NCBI RefSeq assembly: GCF_003112455.1
Contig: NZ_BDQX01000068.1
Location: 1-33,956, forward strand
Direction of reading: 5' to 3'
Length of the DNA: 33,956 nt
Source: Paenibacillus agaridevorans
Lineage (GTDB): Bacteria; Bacillota; Bacilli; Paenibacillales; Paenibacillaceae
Shown here: piece after piece, positions 24,102-33,300 of the stretch
Position numbering within the stretch: the stretch's first letter is position 1
Layout of the letters: each line of letters opens with the position of its first letter
Notes under the pieces: generated by a model
Seen by the model: only the letters and a program-made list of their open reading frames with translations
What the model was told of the DNA's origin: nothing
Databases searched by the model: none
Program-made: the position numbers and the translations under genes

Positions 24102-24148
24102 ATGGGAAGAAAGACGGGATGCAGTCACAACGACGAGGGGGAAGCAAG

Positions 24149-25501
24149 ATGTTCGCAAGAGCGAAGAACACGAGTGTGAAAAAAAGAATCAGCGCCGGGC
24201 TGGCCGTCGCCATGCTAACGGTCGTGCTGGGAGCATGCGGTGGCGGAGGCAACGGCGAAGCCACACCGAGTCAATCCGCTGGACAAAGCGCGGAAAGCGA
24301 GGGGAAACAGGAAGTTACGCTGAGCATGCTGATCGATTCTTCGAACAACGAGCAGAACAGCGCCATTCTGAACAGGGCCGCGGAGATTGCGAGCCAGAAT
24401 AGCGACAAGTACATCATCAAGGTGCGGCTGGACACGGTACCCAGTACGGATATGGACAAGAAGGTAGACGTGCTGGCAGCCGGTTCGAATCTGCCGGACC
24501 TCGTTGCTTCCGGACCGAAGGCTGTCTGGATGAAGCGGGGATTGCTGGCGGATCTGACTGAGTGGTTTAATGCTTCTCCGCTCAATGGCGACTACATGTA
24601 TCCGAGCCTGCTGGAGGAAGGGCGCAATGGCGGCAAGCTGTATTCCGTGCCGATCAAAGCCGACTCGATCTTCCTCATCTATAACAAGGATTTGCTGGAA
24701 AAAGCCGGTATCGAGAATACCGATTTCGATTCGATTACCTGGGACGAATGGGTCGCGATGCTGGAGCAGATCAAGCAATCCGGTCTCAAGGCCGCGAACG
24801 GTAAAGAGGTCAAAGGCTTCACCTTCCGCATCAGCACGTACGAAACCGCGCCGTTTATTTTTAGTGCGGGCGGGGAGTTTTTCACACAGGACGGCACGCA
24901 GGCAGTATTCGGAAGCCCCGAAGCGGCGGACGGGCTGGCGAAGCTCAAGAGTCTCGTGACCGCCGGCTACGCGGACAAGCCGGAGACGGATTACGCCAAC
25001 TGGATGAGCGTGTTCTTCAACGAGAACGCCGCGTTCACGATTACCGGCGGATGGTCGCTGACCTCCTACGAGGAAGGCGGGCTGGACCTCGGCAAGCTCG
25101 GCTTCTCCACCGTGCCGAAGATCGCGAACAGCACGTCCATCTTCGGACCGGGCCTGTCGTTCTCCGTCTTCGAATCCAGTAAGCACAAAGAAGCAGCGAC
25201 GGAACTGCTGACGGCCATCTACTCGCCGGATATTTACAAGCAATGGCTTGAACTCACGGCAGGCATCCCGGTTCTCAAGTCGTTGTCCGACGACCCACAA
25301 TTCGCGAACAACCCGATCAAACCGGTGCTTTCCGAGCAACTGAACAATATCAAGCCGATCCACTCGGACAACGCGCCGAGCTTCTGGACGAAGTACGATC
25401 AACTCTTGGAGAAAGTCATCCTTACCGACACGGATATCAATTCGCAGCAGCAGTCCCTGCAGACGGCCATTCAACAAGAGATTCAAGACAATTTAAAGTA
25501 A
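24149..25501 (+). CDS. Extracellular solute-binding lipoprotein (MalE/UgpB-like size class)
   Basis: 450-aa sugar-binding lipoprotein. Basic N-region (NTSVKKR), hydrophobic core and lipobox LGAC with Cys30, then a Gly/Ser/Gln/Glu linker. The mature part starts EVTLSMLIDSS and contains LPDLVASGP, YNKDLLEKAGIE, TWDEWVAMLEQIKQ and a GGEFF block, the usual family-1 solute-binding order. At 450 aa it belongs to the smaller class, unlike the 584-aa protein of the first locus, so the two importers are not simple duplicates. ATG 24149 is preferred over ATG 24119 because GAGGGG at 24135-24140 gives 8-base spacing and the signal peptide then starts correctly. First gene of the second importer operon. 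Confidence 0.9.
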   Translation: MFARAKNTSVKKRISAGLAVAMLTVVLGACGGGGNGEATPSQSAGQSAESEGKQEVTLSMLIDSSNNEQNSAILNRAAEIASQNSDKYIIKVRLDTVPSTDMDKKVDVLAAGSNLPDLVASGPKAVWMKRGLLADLTEWFNASPLNGDYMYPSLLEEGRNGGKLYSVPIKADSIFLIYNKDLLEKAGIENTDFDSITWDEWVAMLEQIKQSGLKAANGKEVKGFTFRISTYETAPFIFSAGGEFFTQDGTQAVFGSPEAADGLAKLKSLVTAGYADKPETDYANWMSVFFNENAAFTITGGWSLTSYEEGGLDLGKLGFSTVPKIANSTSIFGPGLSFSVFESSKHKEAATELLTAIYSPDIYKQWLELTAGIPVLKSLSDDPQFANNPIKPVLSEQLNNIKPIHSDNAPSFWTKYDQLLEKVILTDTDINSQQQSLQTAIQQEIQDNLK

Positions 25502-25509
25502 GGGCAGGG

Positions 25510-25537
25510 GAGGAAGAGGAGAATCGCCCTCTTCCTC
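25510..25537 (+). other. Intercistronic hairpin between binding-protein and permease genes
   Basis: GAGGAAGAGG (25510-25519) pairs perfectly with CCTCTTCCTC (25528-25537) around an 8-base loop, then TTCTT. It begins eight bases after the lipoprotein stop. It probably stabilises the upstream message or attenuates read-through into the permeases. Confidence 0.55.
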
Positions 25538-25562
25538 TTCTTGCTTGGAGAGGGGGCTCGGC

Positions 25563-26426
25563 ATGAGTTTCAAGAAACGGGAAAGTATGCTTGCTTATGT
25601 GCTGGTCGGGCCGGTTGTGCTCTTCTATGCCGTCATTTTCGTCTATCCGCTGCTGCAGATGCTGCTGCTTTCTTTTCAAAAGTACGATTTTTATTCCCCT
25701 CCGGTATTTACGGGCTTCGAAAATTATGCGAGGCTTGCGCGCGATCCGGAACTGTTAGACAAGCTGCTCAATACGTTGGCGTACTGGTGCATCGGGCCGG
25801 TTACGATTGCGGCCTCGTTCGTCGCTGCGTTGCTAATGAGCAAGCTGAAATGGGGACAAGGCTTCTTCCGCTCAACCTTCTACGGCACATCGATGGCACC
25901 CATGGTCGCGCTGGCGGTCGTGTTCACGTATATGTTCAGCCCAAATCACGGCATCGTCAACAATCTGCTGACGTCGCTTAACCTGCAGCCGATCGAATGG
26001 CTGTACGACCAGACGCTGGCCAAGATCGTCGTCATGTTTATTTTTTTCTTCATGAACGTCGGCTTCTACACGATTCTATTTCTGTCCGGCATCCTCGGGG
26101 TGGACCAGAACCTGTACGCGGCCGCTGAGCTGGACGGCGCGGGACATTGGCGCAAAACGGTGCACATCACGCTTCCGCAAATCCGACCGGTGATGATTTT
26201 TGCCGCGATCCTGATGACGATCTCGATCTTCCAGATGTACGGCCAGATCGTCATTCTGACGAAGGGCGGTCCGTACGGCAGTACGGAAACGGTGTTCATG
26301 TACGCCATGAACAAGGCTTTCACCGATCATCAGATGGGCTATGCGGCCACGATCGTCGTCGTCTTGTCCATCGTTCTGGCTCTCGTCTCTTACGTCATAC
26401 TCAAAATCGGAGAGGAGAAAGAATAA
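25563..26426 (+). CDS. Sugar ABC transporter permease (MalF/UgpA type)
   Basis: 287-aa inner-membrane protein with about six membrane segments, the first at ~12-34 (AYVLVGPVVLFYAVIFVYPLL). The opening FKKRESMLAYVLVGP and the NYARLARDPELLDKLLNT block are typical of this permease family. EAA loop: AAAELDGAGHWRKTVHITLP near 183-202. ATG 25563 is the start, following GAGAGGGGG; the frame extends only to a TTG 18 bases earlier. The gap to the second permease is four bases, so the pair is translated from one message. Partner of the lipoprotein upstream. No ATPase is encoded in the operon. Confidence 0.9.
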   Translation: MSFKKRESMLAYVLVGPVVLFYAVIFVYPLLQMLLLSFQKYDFYSPPVFTGFENYARLARDPELLDKLLNTLAYWCIGPVTIAASFVAALLMSKLKWGQGFFRSTFYGTSMAPMVALAVVFTYMFSPNHGIVNNLLTSLNLQPIEWLYDQTLAKIVVMFIFFFMNVGFYTILFLSGILGVDQNLYAAAELDGAGHWRKTVHITLPQIRPVMIFAAILMTISIFQMYGQIVILTKGGPYGSTETVFMYAMNKAFTDHQMGYAATIVVVLSIVLALVSYVILKIGEEKE

Positions 26427-26430
26427 GACC

Positions 26431-27252
26431 ATGAATACGACCAAGACACAGCATTACGTGAGCCTGGCGCTGCTGACGCTCGGAATCGCCTTTATTTCCG
26501 CTCCGCTGCTCATTTTGCTGTTCTCTTCTTTTAAGACGAACGCCGAAGTGTACTCGTTCCCGTTTCGTTTCTTTCCCGAGCATTGGACGCTGGACAATTA
26601 CCGCAGCGCCTGGAGCAGCAATCTGAGCCTGTTCGCCTGGAACTCGATTGTCACCTCGCTCGTTCCGACGGCGACGACGATATTCACCGGCCTGCTGGCA
26701 GCTTATGCGCTGGCCAAGATGACGTTCGTCGGCAAGGGCGCGCTGCTGAAGTTCATCGTCTTGATGATGCTCGTTCCGTTCGACATTTTGATCGTGCCGA
26801 TGTTTCAGCTGTTCAAGGGCTTCCAACTGCTGGACACGCTGACGGGCATTATGATCCCGGGTCTGGTGAGTGCCTTCGGCGTATTCCTGATGCGCCAGTT
26901 CATGCTGCAAATTCCGGACGAGCTCATCGAGGCCGCGCGGATCGACGGATGCGGGCTGTGGGGCATCATCGTGAAGCTGGTGCTCCCGAACGTGAAGCCC
27001 GGAATCGCGGTGCTCGGCATCACGACGTTTCTGCATAACTGGAACGTGTTCACGTGGCCGTTCATCATCACGTCCGGCGACATCAACAAGACGCTTTCTG
27101 TAGGGCTCGCGGGCATGGTCACGTCGATCAACAACTTCAATCCGGGCGCGCTGTTGGCCGGCGGAATCATTATGATCGTACCGGTGTTCGTTCTGTTCGT
27201 ATTTTTCCAAAAAGGTATTACGCAAGTATACATGACTACCGGGATTAAATAG
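26431..27252 (+). CDS. Carbohydrate ABC transporter permease (MalG/UgpE type)
   Basis: 273-aa inner-membrane protein, about six membrane segments, the first at ~9-31 (YVSLALLTLGIAFISAPLLIL). The periplasmic-side FPEHWTLDNYRSAW motif (~49-62) and EAA loop EAARIDGCGLWGIIVKLVLP (~168-187) are characteristic of the second permease of sugar importers. The C-terminus QKGITQVYMTTGIK is also typical. ATG 26431 lies four bases after the previous stop, and its ribosome binding site GGAGAGGAG is inside the end of that gene; the frame is open further upstream but only through permease-1 coding sequence. It pairs with the preceding permease. Confidence 0.92.
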   Translation: MNTTKTQHYVSLALLTLGIAFISAPLLILLFSSFKTNAEVYSFPFRFFPEHWTLDNYRSAWSSNLSLFAWNSIVTSLVPTATTIFTGLLAAYALAKMTFVGKGALLKFIVLMMLVPFDILIVPMFQLFKGFQLLDTLTGIMIPGLVSAFGVFLMRQFMLQIPDELIEAARIDGCGLWGIIVKLVLPNVKPGIAVLGITTFLHNWNVFTWPFIITSGDINKTLSVGLAGMVTSINNFNPGALLAGGIIMIVPVFVLFVFFQKGITQVYMTTGIK

Positions 27253-27301
27253 GATCTGCTATACTGAGGGCATTTGCTTGTCGCCGGGGGGATTATCCGC
27301 A

Positions 27302-29137
27302 ATGATGCCGACATCGATGCGTAGCAGAATGGTATTGCTCGTCCTGTTAATGATCATGGTGCTTACCGTGGCTGTCGCTTTAATCGTGCTCCGATCCAAT
27401 TACGAATCGGCTAAGAGCATGGCCGACGAATACAATCATCAGTTGGCGTTGGACACGATGGAATCGCTCGATATCAAGAACAAGAAATACGGCGAAGTCT
27501 CGCTGCAGATCGTCATGAGCCAGCTGGTCCAGGAACAGTTGCCCCGCATGCTTCGCGCCGATACGGCCGATCCGGGGTTTCTGTCATTCAAGACGGAGCT
27601 GACCGGATTCCTCAACCAGTACTACTTCACGTCGGACGAGATCGAAAGCATCCGCGTCTGGTTCGGCGACCACAATTATTTGTTCGTCGGCGAGTCCAGA
27701 CTGAAGGGGGGCGGCGGGTACGAGGAGCAGCACGGCTACCGGTCGGCACGGGAAAGCCCGACTCATCTGGCCTGGGTGGCCAACGCCAACGGTACGCTTT
27801 CCCAATGGCACGTCATCACGAGCTTCCAGAACAAGAAGAGTCCGAACAACGGTAGCGCCAATCCGGTCATCGGAGCGGTCGAGATCAATATGAAGCCGCA
27901 GCGTCTACTGGAAAGCATGGACAAGCTAAAGGTCATGCCGCATGCGAGATTCAGCTACGTCAACGCGGATGGCTCCCTGCTGGTCCAGTACCCGGAAGAA
28001 CGCGGAGAAGATATGGCCGGCGCGGACGCGGCGATGCTGCAGGCTTTCCGCGCAGGCGATGGGAAGCCGCTTGCGTCGGGCTTGCGTTCGGACGGCTATC
28101 TTTATTTTTTCGAGCGCTCGTATTTGGGCATGTACTTGATCATCTCCTACCCCGAGCAGACGTTTCTGCAGTACGTGTCGGTCGCAGGCGTGCCGATCGC
28201 GCTCGTAGCGCTGCTGGTGCTCTTGCTTTCCCTACTCGGTGTCCTCTATATCTCGAATATGACGACCCAACCGCTTCGCACGCTTCTGAAGGGCATTCAC
28301 GCTTTCGGTGAAGGCGGGCTGGAAGAGAAAATTCCGGTCACTGGCGTACGGGAAATCGATTTGATTGGCAGCGGCTTGAATCGCATGGCCCGGCAAATCC
28401 AGCAACTGCTGGAGAGAGAGGTTCAGTTCAAGCAGGTTGGGCACGATCTGGAGATGAAGAACAAGCAGGCCGAATTGCGGGCGCTGCGGAATCAGATCAA
28501 TCCGCACTTTCTGTTCAATACGCTTCAATCCATCCACTCGGTCGCCCTCCGCAAGACGGGCCATGAAACGGAAATCAACCGGATGATCATCCATTTGTCC
28601 AAGCTGCTGCGCGAGAGCATCTATCATATCGGAAACAGCGTCACGGTCGAAGCTGAGCTCAACAATCTGTGGGCATACGTCGAGCTGCAACAGATCCGGT
28701 TCAAGGGCCGTTTTCGCGTCAAATGGGACATTCATTACGAATCGCTCCCCAAGAAGCTGCCCTGCCTCATCCTTCAGCCCTTGATGGAGAACGCGATCCA
28801 TCATGGGGCGTTTCACGCCGAGCGCGAGGAGGTGCTGATTACCGTCAGCAGCTCCTACGCGGATGGCGAACTGACGATATGCATTCGAGACCAAGGCTGC
28901 GGCATGGACCGGGAGACGCTGGTTGGTTTGCTGGCGAGTCTGGACGGCGAACGGGTGCCAGGAGCTAGCGGGCACGGCGTCGGACTGTTCAATACGCACA
29001 GCCGGTTGAAATACGAATTCGGCGACTCGTACACCATGAGAATCGACAGCGTTCCCGAAGCCGGCACGAACGTCCGGCTGGTTATCCGGGATCAGAACCA
29101 ATACAACGAGCGACAGGTGGTGGACGAGCATGTATAA
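27302..29137 (+). CDS. Sensor histidine kinase, YesM/LytS type
   Basis: 611-aa membrane kinase. TM1 at ~10-31, an extracellular sensor region of ~260 residues, TM2 at ~290-318 (PIALVALLVLLLSLLGVLYI), a HAMP linker (~320-375), then the His_kinase domain LRNQINPHFLFNTLQSIHSV with phospho-acceptor His402, and the ATPase domain with N-box PLMENAIHHG (~490-500), DQGCGMD and GHGVGLFNTHSRL. It would sense an extracellular or binding-protein-linked sugar signal and phosphorylate the regulator encoded next. ATG 27302 (or the adjacent ATG 27305) follows GGGGGGA; the frame opens at TTG 27278, which I reject. It is 49 bases from the permease gene and overlaps the regulator gene by eight bases. Confidence 0.92.
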   Translation: MMPTSMRSRMVLLVLLMIMVLTVAVALIVLRSNYESAKSMADEYNHQLALDTMESLDIKNKKYGEVSLQIVMSQLVQEQLPRMLRADTADPGFLSFKTELTGFLNQYYFTSDEIESIRVWFGDHNYLFVGESRLKGGGGYEEQHGYRSARESPTHLAWVANANGTLSQWHVITSFQNKKSPNNGSANPVIGAVEINMKPQRLLESMDKLKVMPHARFSYVNADGSLLVQYPEERGEDMAGADAAMLQAFRAGDGKPLASGLRSDGYLYFFERSYLGMYLIISYPEQTFLQYVSVAGVPIALVALLVLLLSLLGVLYISNMTTQPLRTLLKGIHAFGEGGLEEKIPVTGVREIDLIGSGLNRMARQIQQLLEREVQFKQVGHDLEMKNKQAELRALRNQINPHFLFNTLQSIHSVALRKTGHETEINRMIIHLSKLLRESIYHIGNSVTVEAELNNLWAYVELQQIRFKGRFRVKWDIHYESLPKKLPCLILQPLMENAIHHGAFHAEREEVLITVSSSYADGELTICIRDQGCGMDRETLVGLLASLDGERVPGASGHGVGLFNTHSRLKYEFGDSYTMRIDSVPEAGTNVRLVIRDQNQYNERQVVDEHV

Positions 29138-30194
29138 GGTGCTGATCGTCGACGACGAGGCGATGATCCGTGAGGATCTAAAGGATTTCGTGCAGTGGGA
29201 AGCCGCCGGCTTCACGGAAGTGAGGCTTGCCGCGAGCGGACAGACGGCACTGCTGGCGGCCTCTGAAACGAAGTTTGACCTGGTGCTGGCCGATATCAAC
29301 ATGCCCCGCATGAACGGGCTCGTCATGATTCGGAGCTTGCGGGAGTCGGGCTACAAAGGCCATATCGTCGTCATTACCGCATACGGCGAGTTCGAGTATG
29401 CAAAGACGGCCATCACGCTCGGCGTGAAGGAGTATGTGCTTAAGCCGATCGACTTTCGGGAGATGAACGTAATCGTGCGGCGCATCGCCGACCAGCTCAG
29501 AGAGGAGACGGAAACTGTCCGCAGCCAACAGTACGCCGTCGAGGCGAAGGCGTCGGCGGCGGAGTTGCTCGAAGCGACCGCCCTGCAAAGGCGGGAGAGA
29601 GCGGAAGCCGCGATCGGGGCGTTGTTCGCCGCGCGGGAGCGCCTGCGTCAGCCGCTGCCCGTTGTACTGTCCGTTCTGCAGCAGACGATCGTGCAGGCGG
29701 AGGCGCAGCTGAACGGCTACAATCCGTCCTACTATGCGACGAAGCAGCCCTTGTTTCTCGAGCTGCTGCAGCGACAATCGGCATGCGAGACGGAGCAGGA
29801 CGTCCGGCAGCTGTTCAGACAGCTGGCGGCGCATTTGATCGACTGCTACGAAGCGGCGGGCACGGTGGAAGGCGGTGCGTTCAGCCAGCTTAAGCCGTTA
29901 ATCAAAGCGCATCTGGGCGAGGAAATATCGCTGGAATGGCTGGCGCAGCGCGTGCACATCAGCGCGAATTATCTCAGCGTCGTGTTCAAGAAAGAAACGG
30001 GGGAGAACTTCAACGAGTTTGTCATGAGAGAACGGATGATGACCGCCCGTGAGCTGCTCAGAAACAAGGAGCACCGCATCGTCGATATCGGAGAAAGGGT
30101 CGGCTATGCGAACTACCGTAGCTTCAGCAGGGCGTTCAAAAACTTCTTCGGCCTGTCGCCTAGCGAGTTCCGTGAGCAACAAGGCTCTCGTTAA
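29130..30194 (+). CDS. Response regulator with AraC-type DNA-binding domain, YesN type
   Basis: 354 aa. N-terminal receiver domain 1-120 with the acidic pair DDE (8-10), phosphorylation Asp55 in LADINMP, Thr83 and Lys105 in VLKPIDF. A ~110-residue linker rich in Ala, Arg and Glu (likely helical) follows. The C-terminal AraC-type domain is at ~250-354: ISLEWLAQRVHISANYLSVVFKK, then IVDIGERVGYANYRSFSRAFK and the ending GLSPSEFREQ. ATG 29130 overlaps the kinase gene end, so translation is coupled and the two form a cognate pair. It sits between an importer and a secreted glycosidase that share an upstream 13-base motif, so it probably activates both. The ligand is unknown. Confidence 0.93.
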   Translation: MYKVLIVDDEAMIREDLKDFVQWEAAGFTEVRLAASGQTALLAASETKFDLVLADINMPRMNGLVMIRSLRESGYKGHIVVITAYGEFEYAKTAITLGVKEYVLKPIDFREMNVIVRRIADQLREETETVRSQQYAVEAKASAAELLEATALQRRERAEAAIGALFAARERLRQPLPVVLSVLQQTIVQAEAQLNGYNPSYYATKQPLFLELLQRQSACETEQDVRQLFRQLAAHLIDCYEAAGTVEGGAFSQLKPLIKAHLGEEISLEWLAQRVHISANYLSVVFKKETGENFNEFVMRERMMTARELLRNKEHRIVDIGERVGYANYRSFSRAFKNFFGLSPSEFREQQGSR

Positions 30195-30231
30195 CCCGAC
30201 GGGAGGCAAGTTCATCGAAAATGTCTCGTCA

Positions 30232-30244
30232 TCCAAACAATTGT
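30232..30244. promoter_or_regulatory. Shared 13-base motif, copy 2
   Basis: TCCAAACAATTGT is identical to 24036-24048. Here it ends three bases before the candidate -35 of the second glycosidase gene, a typical activator position. Confidence 0.45.
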
Positions 30245-30247
30245 CAA

Positions 30248-30276
30248 TTGAATGCGCTTCCAACAGATGCCATGAT
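30248..30276 (+). promoter_or_regulatory. Candidate promoter of the second secreted glycosidase gene
   Basis: TTGAAT (30248-30253), a 17-base spacer and CATGAT (30271-30276). The -10 is poor, which fits an activator-dependent promoter. Small hairpins ATGCC/GGCAT (30267-30284) and TCGCC/GGCGA (30296-30309) lie in or after it, in the leader. Confidence 0.35.
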
Positions 30277-30393
30277 GGGGGCATGTCCCTCCGGTTCGCC
30301 TTTAGGCGACGTATGCCGAACGCGCCGGCCGGACGGAGTGTGACGAAATTGAATGGAGCGGGGCGACCCGCCGGGGAAGGGGACAGAAATAGA

Positions 30394-33300
30394 ATGACGG
30401 TAAGATCAGGATCAAGGGGAAGGACGGGCCGCAAGTGTCTGCTGCTGCTTACGGCGGCCGCATTGATGATGCCCGCGGGCTGGATTGGCGGCTTGCCGCC
30501 CAAAGTGTCCGCAGAAGGAACGCCACCAGCGGAGCAGGCGATTTCCAGGGAGGTGCGGGTGCAGGCGGTTGCGGCAACTGCTTCGTCCAGCCAGATCGGC
30601 CACGGCCCGGAGCTTGCGTTGGACGGCGTATACGACGACGGCGACAACAACTGGCGGCCCGCCGCCAGGCCGACTGCTTCGAATCCGCAGTGGATTCAGT
30701 TGGATCTGAGTGAAGCGACGAAGATCGGCGCGCTGGAAGCGGCCGTAACAGGAGAAGAAGGGCCGAAGCGCTATGCCGTTCAGGTGTCCCTGGACGGCGC
30801 GAGCTTTCGAACCGTCGCGGAGCGGGAAGTGCAGTCCAGCCGCACGCTTTATGTCTCTTGGGACAGCGTGGAAGCACGCTACGTAAGGCTGCTGCTCTCG
30901 GATAGCTTCGGATCGGAAAGCGCGATTAACGAAATTACGCTGTTTCCGGACGTCCTGCCGCACCGCGTCGGCATCTTGTCGTGCTTTCCCGACATGAAGA
31001 ACTTCGGCGACGCCGGACTTACCTCCTTGCAGGATCAGCGTCAGCAACTGATGAACCTGTGCGTCAGCATTGCGGATCCGGCGAGCCCTGGCATCAATCT
31101 GATGCCGGAACTGATCGACGACGCGCTGTATCCTAACGGCATATCGGACGAGGAAGTGCTCGATTACGTGAGCGATCCCGCGAATTACTCGTGGGAATAC
31201 GCGGACGACATGTTCGGGCGGTTCACGGACATCGGGATGGACATTTGGCTCGGGTTCCAGGGATTTTCCAGCCGGGCATTCCCGAGCTTCTACTCGACCA
31301 TCGTGGACGAAATCGGAAGAACGATCCAGCACCGCGATTTTTTCAATGAGCTGCACAACGAGACCGTAATCGAAGTGGCCAAGCAGACGATGCGGCACTT
31401 TGACAGCAACCCGAACGTACGGAAATTTTCGATCCTCGGTCCGGGCTGGTACGGCGGAATCGAGTATTACTCCGGCCACAGTCCAGAGCTGCTGGCCGTA
31501 TACAGCGACAGTGCGCAGGAGAACTTCCGCGCCTGGCTGGCGGACAAGTACGGTACGATCGGAGCATTGAACGACAGCTGGGGCGCAAGCTACGCGAGCT
31601 TTGACGAGATCGCGTCTCCGCTGCCCGACCGGTCGAACCCCGACACGGTGGACGACCGGCCGGAATGGGCTGACCTGATGTTCTGGAAGATGGCGTACAT
31701 GGACGATTTTCTGGCGGAATACATGCAGGCCATGCGCTCGGTTTCCGACAAGCCCATCCATGTCGAGGTCGACGGCGGCTATCAAAGCGCTCCGATGGAG
31801 ACGGGAGAGAGCATGGGCAAAATCGCCCGCGACTTCAGCAAGTATGACAACATTATTTTCGGCAACAGCAACCTGGACGCACCTTACGGCGTCGCGCAAT
31901 ATTCCGCCACGGCCCGCTTTTACGGGCTGAAGGGGACAATGGACGATACGGCGCAGCCGTTTGATAAAGCCCAGACGGACAACGCCTTCAATTTCCTGAG
32001 CCGTGGCGTGGACATGCTGGCGCACTCGGCGCTCGGCTGGGACTACGAAGAGTTCAACGGCGGCACCGGCAAATGGGACCCTAACGGCAACTACAGCGGC
32101 AATGATCTGTACCGGTACACGCAGGCGAACTCTAAGAAATATTTGTCGATTGATCCGGAGCCGGACAGCCCAGACGTGGTCATCTTTAATCCGTGGTACG
32201 CCAATTTGTTCCGCCAGGGGTACAATCGGAACGACCACAATTTTATTTTTGACGGCGACCACGGTATCTCGTGGTACGGAGCGCCGTTCGCCAATTGGGC
32301 GCATTACCTGCAATCACCCGACATCCTCGACGATTTTCCGATCGAGGACGGCGCTCTCGATAATTACAAGGTGTTCATCAGTCCCAATATGGGAGTGACG
32401 CTCACCTCGGACGCCGCTGAAGTCAAGATCAAATCGTGGGTGCAGCGTGGCGGCGCATTCGCCAGCTTTGGAACGGACAGCTTCAACTATAGCGTGAACC
32501 TGGAAGAAGGACGACTAGGCGGCGGCGACGGTGTCGGCGACTGGATGATGGGCTTGCTAGCCGGATCGGCGGCGACCAGCCGCGTCGGCACGCAGATCAA
32601 AGTATCCGCTCGGGCGCCAGCATGGCTGAAGTCGCTTGCGTCTGGCGCGTCGGTTTCCGTAGCGGCGGATGCTACGGGCGCGGGACAGGCGCTTGGCGCG
32701 CTGCCGTCGAACGCGGTTCCCGTGCTGGAAGACGAGGCGGGCAACGCGATTATGGCGGAGTTCGCGGTCGGCGAAGGCAGCGTTCTGTTCGGTACGCTGC
32801 CGGTGGCGGACAACGAGCTGTTCAAGGACAGCTTCATGAGCAAGCTGCTGTCGGATTATGCCGATTCCCGAGGCATCAAGCGCACTGTAACGGCCGATCC
32901 GACCAAGTTCCACGTAGCGGACGCAGGTGTCGACGCCTACAGCGGCAAGAGGGTCGTCGAGGTGGCCCGCAACGCGAATACCGATCCGAACGAAGTGCTC
33001 GTCATCCGACATGCGCCGTCGCTCGACGGCAAGGCAGCGATCATCGACCTGAATTGGGAAAAGGACGGCATGCTGGAATACACGTTCGAGCCGGGCAAGG
33101 CGTTCGTTTACGTGCCGAGCGCATACGGGACGATCGCCGCCTCCGGCTCGATCGCGGAGGAAGACGGACGTCAGATCGTCACGCTCGACCTGTCCAACGG
33201 CTATCCAGTCGCTTCGATTACGCTGAACGCGGAGAAGCCGCTGACGGCGCTGGCTTTTGCGGGGAACGGCTTCGGAAGCGGTTGGCAGCAGATCGGCGGC

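Larger units (their letters stand above)
23664..24148. other. Intergenic region between the two loci, with decayed-looking sequence
   Basis: About 480 bases. From about 23680 to 23846 the plus frame reads as plausible protein (TLQYLREELTKEGMKPSPET, then TGLAIGMPPG) without a start, which may be a gene remnant. Imperfect direct repeats TACTCCGTGG...GGCATT lie at 23815-23838 and 23895-23917. The distal part holds the 24036-24048 motif and the promoter of the second importer. Confidence 0.5.

Noticed and set aside
24215..25486. 423-codon minus-strand open frame
   Set aside because: Shadow of the solute-binding lipoprotein; Arg-rich composition, no start signal and no family motif.
26401..27225. 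274-codon minus-strand frame opposite the second permease
   Set aside because: Composition is dominated by His, Arg, Gln and Glu, mirroring hydrophobic codons of the permease on the other strand.
30412..32313. 633-codon minus-strand open frame
   Set aside because: It is antisense to the second glycosidase, whose plus frame has a signal peptide and recognisable domains. Arg/Val-rich composition of this kind is a usual shadow of GC-rich genes.
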